Shown: in pieces, positions 1 through 5,909 of the stretch
Numbering within the stretch: the first letter of the stretch is position 1
Layout: every line of letters starts with the position of its first letter
NCBI GenBank assembly: GCA_964591255.1
Contig: CAZQAA010000143.1
Span: forward strand, 1-5,909
DNA length: 5,909 nucleotides
From: CAZQAA01 sp964591255
Lineage (GTDB): Bacteria > Desulfobacterota > DSM-4660 > Desulfatiglandales > Desulfatiglandaceae
Reading direction: 5' to 3'
The notes under the pieces: model-generated
Databases searched by the model: none
Told to the model about the DNA's origin: nothing
Seen by the model: the letters and a program-made list of their open reading frames with translations, nothing else
Translations under genes and position numbers: made by a program

Positions 1-2
1 AG

Positions 3-2201
3 GATCTGTTTGGTACAAATATTGTGTTATGGCAGTGGATTGGTGTTCTGATTCTGATTGTTTCAGGTTTTATAATCTATTCGAATACCTTTCATGCGCC
101 TTTTCAGTTTGATGACAGTACAAGTATCAAGCAGAACAGCAGTATTATTATAAAAGGGCTGACCCTGTCCGAGCTTATAAAAGTATGCACAAACAGACAC
201 AACAGGCTTAGGTGCATAGGCTATGTCAGCTTTGCCCTGAATTACTACTTCGGCAGATTGGATGTTTTTGGATACCACCTTGTGAATATAATCATTCACA
301 TCTTGACCGGAATTCTGTTCTATTTTTTGGCCCTTGTGACCCTTAAGCGTGATTCATTGCTTAGGAAGGGGATAGATATAAACCGTGAGTCCCCTGTATC
401 CGGGATAAAGAGTTCCCAGTTAGCAGCGTTTTTTGCCGCTTTTCTCTGGCTGGTCAATCCTGTGATGATCCAGTCTGTCACCTATATTGTGCAGCGTTTT
501 AACAGCATGGGGAGTATGTTTTATGTTTTGTCTCTTTATTGCTATATCCGGGGCCGTATCTGTTCAGGCAATAAGGGGTATCTTTTGTATGCTGCATCTG
601 TTTTATCCGGCATACTTGCCTTGGGCTGCAAGCAAAACATGTGGATACTTCCTTTTTTTATTGTCCTGTATGAATTTTATTTTTTTCAGGACCTGAATCC
701 CAGGAAGATAAAAAGGTTTTTTTCAGTAACGGTTATTCCTGTTGTCTGCATTATAGTGTTACTTGCCCTGTTCTGGGGAAATGAAGTTATAAAGACCCTG
801 TCAAGTCTGTTTTCTACTTATGAATCAAGGGGTTTCAGCATGACGGAAAGGGTTATCACCCAGTTCCGTGTGGTTCTTTACTATATCAGTCTGATATTCT
901 ACCCGCATCCTGAAAGGATCACCCTTGATCCGGATTTTCCGATTTCCAGGTCATTGTTTATGCCATGGACTACCCTGCCATCGATTTTGGCGGTATTTGC
1001 CATTCTGGGTCTCGGAGTATATCTGGCAAAAAGGGAACGTCTTATCTCTTTTGGGATTTTCTGGTTTTTCGGAAATCTTGTTATAGAGTCTACTATTCTT
1101 CCTCTGCAGATGGTCTTTCAGCATCGAGTATATCTTCCATCCATGTTCGTATTCCTGATTCTGACAGCAACGGCATTTCATAGGGTAAGGCATAGGAGGG
1201 GATTAATCATATTTTTTGCGATTACCGGACTTGTTTTTTCATATTGGACTTACCGTGCGAACGAGGTATGGAAGGACTCTATTACGCTGTGGGCCGATAT
1301 TGCGAGGAAGTCTCCCCAGAAGGCAAGGGCATGGGGTGACTTAGGGCTTGCTTATTACCAGGCTGGTATGCTGGACAAGGCTCTCCTGGAATATAAAAAA
1401 GCTCTTTCCATCGATCCTAACTACACAACGACCTATATTAATCTTGGTGTGCTTTACAGGCGGAAGGGGATGCTGGATGAAGCGATCTTGGAGTACAAGA
1501 AGGCTATTGCCATCGATCCCGGCTATAAGGATGCCCATAACAATCTTGGTGTGGTTTACATGCAGAAGGGTATGCTGGATGAAGCGATCTTGGAGTACAA
1601 GAAGGCCCTTGCCATCGATCCCGGCTATAAGGACGCCCATAACAATCTTGGTGTGGTTTACATGCGAAAGGGGATGCTGGATGAAGCGATCTTGGAGTAC
1701 AAGAAGGCCCTTGCCATCGACCCGTATTACAAAGAAGTATATTATAATCTTGCGGATATCTACAGGCGGAAGGGGATGCTGGATGAAGCGATCTTGGAGT
1801 ACAGGAAGGCCCTTGCCTTTGATCCTGAAAATAAGGAGACCCATAATAATCTTGGTGTGATCTACAGGCGAAAAGGCATGCTGGACAAGGCGATCTCGGA
1901 ATACAGGAAGGCTGTTGCCATTGATCCTGATTTTAAGGCAGCTCACTACAATATGGGATTATGTTATGAAAAAAAGGGTATGCTGGACAAGGCGATCTCG
2001 GAATACAAGAAGCTGATTGCCATTGATCCTGAATGCAAAGAGGCCCATAACAATCTTGGAGTGATTTATATGCAAAAGGGTATGCTGGACAAGGCGATCT
2101 CGGAGTACAAGAAGCTGATTGCCATTGATCCTGAATGCGAAGCAGCACATCACGGACTCAATAGAGCTATATATTTACAAAAACATCTAAAAGATCAATA
2201 A
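3..2201 (+). CDS. TMTC-like polytopic membrane glycosyltransferase with eight C-terminal TPRs (5' end outside window)
   Basis: Probable membrane glycosyltransferase of the GT-C type that uses a polyprenyl-phosphate sugar, by analogy with eukaryotic TMTC protein O-mannosyltransferases. Residues are numbered from the GTG at 24. About 11-12 hydrophobic segments run from residue 5 to 408. After the first comes FQFDD (27-31), the paired-acidic motif expected in the first extracytoplasmic loop of GT-C enzymes. Other TMTC-like marks are GYHLVN (83-88), NPVMIQSVTYIV (145-156) and QHRVYLPS (366-373). A W-x8-W-x-D linker (415-424) leads into eight 34-residue TPRs (434-705) and a 20-residue capping tail. 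The frame stays open to base 3. GTG 24 lacks a properly spaced Shine-Dalgarno, and no positive charges precede the first membrane segment, so the true start probably lies upstream. The stop overlaps the convergent GtrA gene by 7 nt. Membrane enzyme plus TPR is well supported; substrate is unknown. A non-enzymatic TPR membrane scaffold is the alternative. Confidence 0.85.
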   Translation, partial: DLFGTNIVLWQWIGVLILIVSGFIIYSNTFHAPFQFDDSTSIKQNSSIIIKGLTLSELIKVCTNRHNRLRCIGYVSFALNYYFGRLDVFGYHLVNIIIHILTGILFYFLALVTLKRDSLLRKGIDINRESPVSGIKSSQLAAFFAAFLWLVNPVMIQSVTYIVQRFNSMGSMFYVLSLYCYIRGRICSGNKGYLLYAASVLSGILALGCKQNMWILPFFIVLYEFYFFQDLNPRKIKRFFSVTVIPVVCIIVLLALFWGNEVIKTLSSLFSTYESRGFSMTERVITQFRVVLYYISLIFYPHPERITLDPDFPISRSLFMPWTTLPSILAVFAILGLGVYLAKRERLISFGIFWFFGNLVIESTILPLQMVFQHRVYLPSMFVFLILTATAFHRVRHRRGLIIFFAITGLVFSYWTYRANEVWKDSITLWADIARKSPQKARAWGDLGLAYYQAGMLDKALLEYKKALSIDPNYTTTYINLGVLYRRKGMLDEAILEYKKAIAIDPGYKDAHNNLGVVYMQKGMLDEAILEYKKALAIDPGYKDAHNNLGVVYMRKGMLDEAILEYKKALAIDPYYKEVYYNLADIYRRKGMLDEAILEYRKALAFDPENKETHNNLGVIYRRKGMLDKAISEYRKAVAIDPDFKAAHYNMGLCYEKKGMLDKAISEYKKLIAIDPECKEAHNNLGVIYMQKGMLDKAISEYKKLIAIDPECEAAHHGLNRAIYLQKHLKDQ
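1323..2138 (+). repeat. Eight in-frame 102-bp tandem repeats encoding TPRs
   Basis: Eight consecutive units of exactly 102 bp begin at 1323, 1425, 1527, 1629, 1731, 1833, 1935 and 2037. Each encodes one 34-residue TPR with the pattern N-L-G-x-x-Y-x-x-K-G-M-L-D-(E/K)-A-I-x-E-Y-(K/R)-K-A-x-A-I-D-P. Units fall into three nucleotide classes. Unit 1 is the most diverged. Units 2-5 share the MLDEAILEY version, and units 6-8 share MLDKAISEY. Bases 1470-1571 and 1572-1673 match at 96 of 102 positions, and 1980-2036 against 2082-2138 at 56 of 57. Similarity at the DNA level, including synonymous sites, points to recent unit duplication or gene conversion. No unit is frameshifted or interrupted. Confidence 0.95.
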
Positions 2202-2611
2202 ATTACAGTTGTTTTTTTGCATGCCCTTGTACTTTGCCGAAAGGTCCAGCATTTATTACACGTGAAGTTGACCATGATGGAAGCACCAATAGCTCCTGCC
2301 TGGCCAATTTCGGGAACAAGTCGGCCGTATCTAACCAAAACATGCAAGACTGTCATATTGACAAGGAGTGAAAAGAGATTCACTAGCACAAACCTGCCAA
2401 ATTCCGTCATGTTGGCTTTGGTGGGCATCTGAAATGTCCACTTTCTGTTCATGATAAAGCTGTTAAGTACACCCATGCAGTATCCAATGCCTGATGCCAT
2501 CAACATTGGCAACCCAATAACACGAAAAAGCAATATAAATACAGAATAATGGATAGCGGTATTCACGATTCCTATTAATACAAACGTGATGAATTGGGTG
2601 TTTAGTCTCAT
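2195..2611 (-). CDS. GtrA-family small membrane protein (putative lipid-linked sugar translocation)
   Basis: A 138-residue protein of the GtrA family (PF04138 type), normal length for the family. Four hydrophobic segments lie near residues 8-30, 34-53, 72-93 and 102-117. The signatures are FVLIGIVNTAIHY (10-22) at the start of segment 1, the LNSFIMNRKWTF block (49-60) closing segment 2, and a second NFTCNKCWTF block (115-124) closing segment 4. Family members are thought to help move undecaprenyl-phosphate-linked sugars, such as glucose in phage serotype conversion, across the inner membrane; others are linked to arabinogalactan or teichoic acid glycosylation. It lies 41 nt after the GT2 gene on the same strand, so it is probably the last gene of that operon. 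ATG at 2609-2611 is the natural start since the GtrA signature begins within ten residues. The Shine-Dalgarno is weak: a GGGGGA lies about 14 nt upstream. Its stop overlaps the convergent TPR gene. Confidence 0.88.
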   Translation of the reverse strand: MRLNTQFITFVLIGIVNTAIHYSVFILLFRVIGLPMLMASGIGYCMGVLNSFIMNRKWTFQMPTKANMTEFGRFVLVNLFSLLVNMTVLHVLVRYGRLVPEIGQAGAIGASIMVNFTCNKCWTFRQSTRACKKTTVIY

Positions 2612-2652
2612 TTGTTAAATTATAGTCCCCCGGCCAGTTCAAATGGATGGCC

Positions 2653-3363
2653 TTAACCTGTAATCGTATTTTTGAGTTTAAAGAGTTCCTTGAAGGCCTT
2701 TATGATGACTTTGATGTCTCCGCCAGTGGATTGTCCTTTCCTCCTTGGATAATGGCTGACCCCACATTGGACTATTGAATAGCCAGCTTTTTTGGCACGG
2801 ACGAGTATTTCGGTATCTATCAGGGCGCCCTGGCTGATAATCTCCATATTATCGAACATTTCCCGGCGATACAGCTTGAAAGCGCAGTCTATATCACGCA
2901 GTCCCAAGTCAAATAACAGGTTTACCAGTATAGACCATGCATGGCCGTTCAGCTTGCGGAAAAAATTGTCCTGTCGATTTTTTCGGTAACAGCTTACTAT
3001 GTCGTATCTTTCAGCCAGCGGGATAATATCCTTCAATTCGGCTATATCAAATTGACAGTCGCCATCAGTATAGAAAACCCACTTTTTTGTGGCGGCCCTG
3101 AAACCACTCTTAAGGGCTGCGCCGTAACCGGAGTTGTTTTTGTGATGAATAACCCGGACCATATCGTATTCGCTCGCCAACCTGTCGGCTACTTCAGGAG
3201 TCCTGTCGCTGCTGCCATCGTTTACAATTATCAATTCGAAATCATTGGTAATATGGTGAGCGACCTCCAGCGTATTTTTTACGAGGGTCTCGATATTTTC
3301 CTGTTCATTATAGCACGGAAAAAATATTGACAAACTTTCTATTAGTGGATTTACCAAAACCAC
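2653..3363 (-). CDS. Family 2 glycosyltransferase, DPM1-like polyprenyl-phosphate glycosyltransferase
   Basis: A 236-residue GT-A-fold enzyme that probably transfers a sugar from a nucleotide donor to a polyprenyl phosphate on the cytoplasmic face of the membrane. In order: the first strand and FPCYNE (15-20), the nucleotide-binding VNDGSSDRT (47-55), NSGYGAALKSG (77-87), the metal-binding DGD with following QFD (100-106), RDIDCAFKLYRR (156-167), and a conserved basic HYPRRKGQSTGG (204-215). These fit the dolichol/polyprenyl-phosphate mannose or glucose synthase group. It has no C-terminal membrane helices, unlike GtrB and other bacterial GT2 enzymes of about 300 residues, so it should be soluble or peripheral. 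The sugar cannot be told from the sequence. The gene overlaps the 3' end of the upstream membrane-protein gene by 13 nt, implying translational coupling. The start is given as GTG at 3361-3363; TTG at 3355-3357, two codons in, has a better-spaced Shine-Dalgarno and is a real alternative. Confidence 0.9.
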   Translation of the reverse strand: MVLVNPLIESLSIFFPCYNEQENIETLVKNTLEVAHHITNDFELIIVNDGSSDRTPEVADRLASEYDMVRVIHHKNNSGYGAALKSGFRAATKKWVFYTDGDCQFDIAELKDIIPLAERYDIVSCYRKNRQDNFFRKLNGHAWSILVNLLFDLGLRDIDCAFKLYRREMFDNMEIISQGALIDTEILVRAKKAGYSIVQCGVSHYPRRKGQSTGGDIKVIIKAFKELFKLKNTITG

Positions 3364-5729
3364 CTTCTTTCTTGTTCAGCCTTGTATCGTTTTAATTTTT
3401 CTTCACAAATTCTGCCCTGATCTTTATAGAATGTCTCGTTTTTATAGTCCTTATCGCCTGCCGACAGCCTGGCCATATACCGGCAAATCGAGCGAAGCGT
3501 GATCAGATTGGAAATACGGCCAAATTCGGTGTTGTTGTCAACAAGCTTTTTGATCCTGTCGTATTCTCCCTTGAGATATCTTTTTAGTTCATCCCTTTTT
3601 TTGAGCCTATGCTTAACCCGCCAAATTATTTTTAAAGCGGAATTCAGCCTCTTTTTATCGATTTTGGCGAGGAGCTTATCGGCCTTTAACAAATTATTAT
3701 AATATACCTTGGTATCCGAAGGCCTATGGTCAATATAATATTGGGCCAATGACATCTGACGGGAGAAATTGTCCGGATAGATGAGTTTATTAATCGGAAT
3801 CTCGAATAGATGTTTGTTTTCAATTGCATTTTTACGGAAAAACATAGTGTAAGTTGCATCCATATAGAGCATATCCCAATTCTTCACCTTGCTCAGATAA
3901 TCGATAGTCCTCTTCGCCCTGCGGGTGGTTGCCAGCACAACGGTAATCTTTTCGTGCTCCAGGACCTTGCTGTAAAGTTCGGCATCAGCGCCCATCGCAT
4001 AGAGCAAAGCATAATACAATTTGGCCTTGCCGGCGCAGAAATCTATGAGTTTATCATAAATCCTGGCTGATTTTTTTAGCCTGGCAATGGTGATGAGTTT
4101 ATTAAGATAATCTCTGCGTTTTTCCAAGTCCTTTTTTAATCGCTGTTCAGAACCTTGGATGTTTATCCTGATTTTTTTGTATTTCAGGAAATGTTCGATA
4201 CTATATGCGGCCTGTGCCCGGCCGTCTATATAAACCTGGCATGGTGGGCCACCGGTCTTTTCATCAGGCACTTGCCCCCAGAGTACGTAGCCGCCGTCAC
4301 TCCACTCGTTCAGTACAATCCCTCTCACCTTGTTGGCATTAAAGAATTTCATCGCCTGCACCGGTTGGGCCTGGATTACGACCATCTTGCGAAAAACTGG
4401 AATGTCAATGCCGTCGGCCGGGGGATCCATGTAGGTATCCTTTAGCGTAGCCCAAAAGATCAAGGCCATTGAAATTACAGAAAGAACCGCAAGGGCCGCT
4501 GTAATTCTCCGGGTCAAGGCAGGGGTAAGTTTTTTAGTCCAGAAGCCTTCAGTCATTATGATTATCTGCTGTGTCAATACTGCGAGAAATGGCGCCAGGA
4601 CCACGCCGGCCAGAAAGACAAATCTCCGACTGCGGATTGCCATGTAGATTGTAAGGACAATGATACCAAGCCATGCAAGATCCAAGTCAATAATATTGGA
4701 ATTGGCAGTAGAATTGTTGCCGGCCTTTACCCTGACATGTTTTTCTTTCGTACGCAATATCAGCCAGGCAAGATAGGCAATAACAAAAAACAGGCCAAAG
4801 ACCTTGAACGGTTCCACATTGCCAAATCCCTCGGAAAAAAGGGGATGCCATTCAGAAACATTTCGCCATAGCTTTCCTTCGCTTCCGAACATTACTTTCA
4901 TTGGATGAAACAGATTTTCAACGCCGAACGGGCTGAAGATCACGGGGACTAGGACGGAAATGCCAAGCCCGATCGGCAGCCAGATATACTGTCCTTTCCA
5001 TCTGTATTTTCTGAAAAGTCTCGGCTTGGCCGATGAAATGAGATTGGAAACGCCATAGCCACCACAGGCTATGGCGAACACAACAATTGCATAGATAAAA
5101 CCACCGTGGATGTTTGACCATATAAGCATAAGCGGAATCATCCACAGGACAGATTTTGGATGGCCGGCCTTCCACCTAAATAGGATACAGATCATTATTG
5201 CAGCCATCATCATTGTGCTTATGTTGGGACGCATATCGACAAATGACCTGGCCATCAGTATACCAAAAGATGTACAGAGGGCTGCGATGAAACAATTAAC
5301 TTTAAGGATTCGGGCAGCCCAAAAAACAAACAGTGCGGTAAGGATTGCCTGGATGAATTTGTAGACAACGAGTGAGAATTCGCCGAAGGCCATATTGAGT
5401 TTATAGAATATGACGTGGCTCAACCAGTTCTGGTTGATCCAGCCTTCACATCCCTTGATATCCTTGTAGTATGGGCGGCTGTAGGCACTGAAAGGATCGT
5501 GCCAGGTGGTATGTATGCCGAACATGTCTAGCAGTTTCATCTGCAGACTACGATCTTCATCGTGCATGGCCCATGGGCCGAGGGTATACCGTCCGCAGGC
5601 CATCGCCATCCAGGTGTCCCCGCCGGGGATGGGTTTGTCGGCACTGTGCAGTGCGGAAAATATTACCAGCAGATAACTGAAGATTGTAATCAGAAAGGCC
5701 GTAATATGGGACGTTGAATGATCAGGCAT
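3351..5729 (-). CDS. Large polytopic membrane protein, putative GT-C-type glycosyltransferase with helical C-terminal region
   Basis: I do not recognise a named gene. Residues are numbered from the TTG at 5748-5750. About 11 hydrophobic segments lie roughly at 16-35, 126-148, 152-170, 177-193, 199-214, 216-236, 254-276, 315-333, 357-371, 376-398 and 413-435. The long loop after segment 1 carries PGGDTW (42-47), WHDPFSAY (83-90) and WINQNWLSHV (104-113). Later come DMRPN (172-176), SNIHGGF (212-218), SPFGVEN (273-279), SEWHPLF (299-305) and IRSRRFVFLAG (372-382). The extramembrane part has NEWSDGGYVLW (481-491) and YIDGRAQ (507-513). This arrangement recalls uncharacterised bacterial GT-C-like proteins in which acidic residues of the first periplasmic loop (here D45 and D85) act in catalysis; that assignment is inference. 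Residues about 530-799 are helical and rich in Lys/Arg. It heads the GT2-GtrA operon, overlapping GT2 by 13 nt. The ATG at 5727-5729 (792 residues) is preferred over TTG 5748-5750; neither has a visible Shine-Dalgarno. Confidence 0.75.
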   Translation of the reverse strand: MPDHSTSHITAFLITIFSYLLVIFSALHSADKPIPGGDTWMAMACGRYTLGPWAMHDEDRSLQMKLLDMFGIHTTWHDPFSAYSRPYYKDIKGCEGWINQNWLSHVIFYKLNMAFGEFSLVVYKFIQAILTALFVFWAARILKVNCFIAALCTSFGILMARSFVDMRPNISTMMMAAIMICILFRWKAGHPKSVLWMIPLMLIWSNIHGGFIYAIVVFAIACGGYGVSNLISSAKPRLFRKYRWKGQYIWLPIGLGISVLVPVIFSPFGVENLFHPMKVMFGSEGKLWRNVSEWHPLFSEGFGNVEPFKVFGLFFVIAYLAWLILRTKEKHVRVKAGNNSTANSNIIDLDLAWLGIIVLTIYMAIRSRRFVFLAGVVLAPFLAVLTQQIIIMTEGFWTKKLTPALTRRITAALAVLSVISMALIFWATLKDTYMDPPADGIDIPVFRKMVVIQAQPVQAMKFFNANKVRGIVLNEWSDGGYVLWGQVPDEKTGGPPCQVYIDGRAQAAYSIEHFLKYKKIRINIQGSEQRLKKDLEKRRDYLNKLITIARLKKSARIYDKLIDFCAGKAKLYYALLYAMGADAELYSKVLEHEKITVVLATTRRAKRTIDYLSKVKNWDMLYMDATYTMFFRKNAIENKHLFEIPINKLIYPDNFSRQMSLAQYYIDHRPSDTKVYYNNLLKADKLLAKIDKKRLNSALKIIWRVKHRLKKRDELKRYLKGEYDRIKKLVDNNTEFGRISNLITLRSICRYMARLSAGDKDYKNETFYKDQGRICEEKLKRYKAEQERRWFW
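3363..3367 (-). promoter_or_regulatory. Possible ribosome binding site for the GT2 gene inside the upstream gene's 3' end
   Basis: On the minus strand GAAGG lies within the last codons of the upstream gene. It sits 5 nt before a TTG (3355-3357) in the GT2 frame, an ideal Shine-Dalgarno spacing. The GTG at 3361-3363 overlaps this motif and would depend on a poorer purine stretch, AAGAAAGAAG, directly abutting it. The site therefore slightly favours a TTG start that shortens the protein by two residues; no conserved residue is affected. Confidence 0.35.
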
Positions 5730-5788
5730 AAGGAATAAGGTCAGGATCAAATAGCGGGAGGATGATAGGTTAAGCTGTTAAAATTTGT

Positions 5789-5864
5789 TGGTGCCGAGAC
5801 GCAGAATCGAACTGCGGACACGGGGATTTTCAGTCCCCTGCTCTACCGACTGAGCTATCTCGGC
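5789..5864 (-). tRNA. tRNA-Phe (GAA), CCA encoded
   Basis: A complete 76-nt cloverleaf can be folded by eye. The acceptor stem GCCGAGA pairs perfectly with TCTCGGC, followed by discriminator A and a genome-encoded CCA (5789-5791). The D stem is GCTC/GAGC. The anticodon stem GGGGA/TCCCC closes a CTGAAAA loop, placing anticodon GAA at 5829-5831. The variable region is GTGTC, and the T arm is CGCAG-TTCGATT-CTGCG. T8, the TTCGA T-loop and A-rich positions 37-38 are all as expected, and the overall sequence closely resembles E. coli tRNA-Phe. It lies on the same strand as, and 59 nt upstream of, the membrane-protein gene. No clear terminator separates them. Confidence 0.98.
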
Positions 5865-5909
5865 ACATTACAGAGCTATGAGAAGGGCCTTTTCTTTTTT
5901 GACTAAATT

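Noticed and set aside
1341..1946. Long minus-strand open frame (about 200 codons) and a plus-strand frame of 170 codons (1348-1860) over the TPR array
   Set aside because: Both are repeated every 102 bp exactly as the TPR units and are out-of-frame shadows of the repeats. They have no Shine-Dalgarno and no recognisable domain.
2619..2624. Perfect TATAAT on the minus strand just upstream of the GtrA start
   Set aside because: No acceptable -35 hexamer exists at 16-18 nt spacing, and transcription would begin practically at the ATG. The short gap fits operon read-through better.
2941..3330. 129-codon plus-strand open frame opposite the GT2 gene
   Set aside because: The minus-strand frame here encodes clear GT2 motifs. 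The antisense frame has no family signature and is explained by codon bias.
4918..5175. 85-codon frame on the minus strand inside the large membrane-protein gene
   Set aside because: It is out of frame with a well-supported membrane protein and shows no independent start signal or domain.
5880..5900. GAGAAGGGCC followed by a T-rich tract at the right edge as an intrinsic terminator
   Set aside because: No complementary arm precedes it on the plus strand, and folding on itself leaves no room for a loop. No plus-strand gene would use it.
5900..5905. TAGTCA on the minus strand upstream of the tRNA as a -35 box
   Set aside because: Only four of six bases match and no -10 element with good spacing follows, the best being CATAGC at 19 nt. 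The tRNA promoter may lie beyond the window.

Overview
This window comes from a bacterial chromosome of moderate, slightly AT-leaning composition. It holds the 3' part of one plus-strand gene, three tightly packed minus-strand genes, and a minus-strand tRNA-Phe. The tRNA has a proteobacteria-like layout with an encoded CCA. Large membrane glycosyltransferases carrying many TPRs are typical of Desulfobacterota and similar Gram-negative or candidate phyla. I would guess Desulfobacterota-like, but nothing here fixes the taxonomy.

Layout. (1) 3-2201 (+) is a polytopic membrane protein resembling the eukaryotic TMTC O-mannosyltransferases. It has an N-terminal GT-C-type membrane domain followed by eight 34-residue TPRs, and its reading frame is open at the left edge. 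The TPRs are encoded by a conspicuous array of 102-bp DNA repeats (1323-2138). (2) 2195-2611 (-) is a GtrA-family small membrane protein that converges on the first gene and overlaps its stop. (3) 2653-3363 (-) is a soluble DPM1-like family 2 glycosyltransferase. (4) 3351-5729 (-) is a large membrane protein of about 790 residues. It looks like an uncharacterised GT-C-type glycosyltransferase with a basic helical C-terminal region. (5) 5789-5864 (-) is tRNA-Phe(GAA). Apart from the short spacers at 2612-2652, 5730-5788 and 5865-5909, the window is fully coding or RNA.

Working model (inference). The minus-strand genes form one operon, given the 13-nt gene overlap and then a 41-nt gap. They combine the three activities of a Gtr-like module: GT2 charges a polyprenyl phosphate with a sugar, GtrA helps move the lipid-linked sugar across the inner membrane, and the large membrane protein transfers it to a target outside the cytoplasm. 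The convergent TMTC-like protein is a second candidate user of the same donor. The target (protein, lipid or polysaccharide) and the sugar cannot be read from the sequence.
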